Shown: positions 63,767 to 64,000 of the stretch, in pieces
Layout: the number at the start of each line of letters is the position of its first letter
Numbering within the stretch: position 1 is the first letter of the stretch
Assembly: GCA_002753095.1 (NCBI GenBank)
Contig: PDZU01000005.1
Location: 1-64,000 of the forward strand
Length of the DNA stretch: 64,000 nucleotides
From: Magnetococcales bacterium
Lineage (GTDB): Bacteria > Pseudomonadota > Magnetococcia > Magnetococcales > Magnetaquicoccaceae
Reading direction: 5' to 3'
Position numbers and translations under genes: made by a program
The notes under the pieces: generated by a model
Databases searched by the model: none
What the model saw: only the letters and a program-made list of their open reading frames with translations
What the model was told of the DNA's origin: nothing

Positions 63767-64000
63767 TTGCGGGTCCAGGGGGGTCACCCCCCTGGCGGGT
63801 CCAGGGCGGAGCCCTGGGAATTTATCTTTTGATTTTAATCTTTTCGCTTTTAATCTTTTGCCTTTGGCGCGCTTTTCACGACAAGCCGATGCGTTTTTTG
63901 CATCGGCGCAGCGCGCCTCATTGACGCAAGGTGTTTGGATTGGCGCGCTTTTCTGCGCCAATCCAAACACCCTCCCAATGGGTTTTGTGCGAGGTCACGA
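63767..64000. repeat. Copy F of dispersed palindromic element (right part cut off by window end)
   Basis: ttgcgggt begins one base after the murG TAA; same left-half modules as copies B and D. Confidence 0.9.

Overview
64 kb of a proteobacterial chromosome. It is mostly housekeeping DNA (bioA; cysS/rlmB; murA-hisD-hisB-hisH-hisA; queA-tgt-yajC-secD-secF; ilvB-ilvH-ilvC-psd-pssA; murF-mraY-ftsW-murG) with a respiratory/accessory block at about 14-33 kb. That block holds: (i) an operon of DUF420 protein, 49-aa ORF, CuA subunit II, an atypical heme-copper subunit I and SCO1/SenC, resembling the norSY-senC (sNOR) arrangement known from Nitrosomonas; (ii) a cd1 nitrite reductase gene (nirS) divergent from a heme d1 operon nirC-F-G-H-DL-J-N; (iii) a cytochrome b / 2x[4Fe-4S] / MvhD-like fusion protein; and (iv) an AT-rich gene for a RelA/SpoT-synthetase protein with a long repeat-like C-terminal region. 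The left 12 kb is a multistep phosphorelay cluster (three hybrid kinases plus a REC-cyclase). The most unusual non-coding structure is a dispersed family of modular palindromic elements: six copies or fragments, about 450 bp when complete, with imperfect inverted termini. They start right after stop codons, and their hairpin arms change in a compensatory way between copies. No tRNA, rRNA, CRISPR array or recognisable transposase was seen. All family assignments were made by reading the translations; no database search was run.
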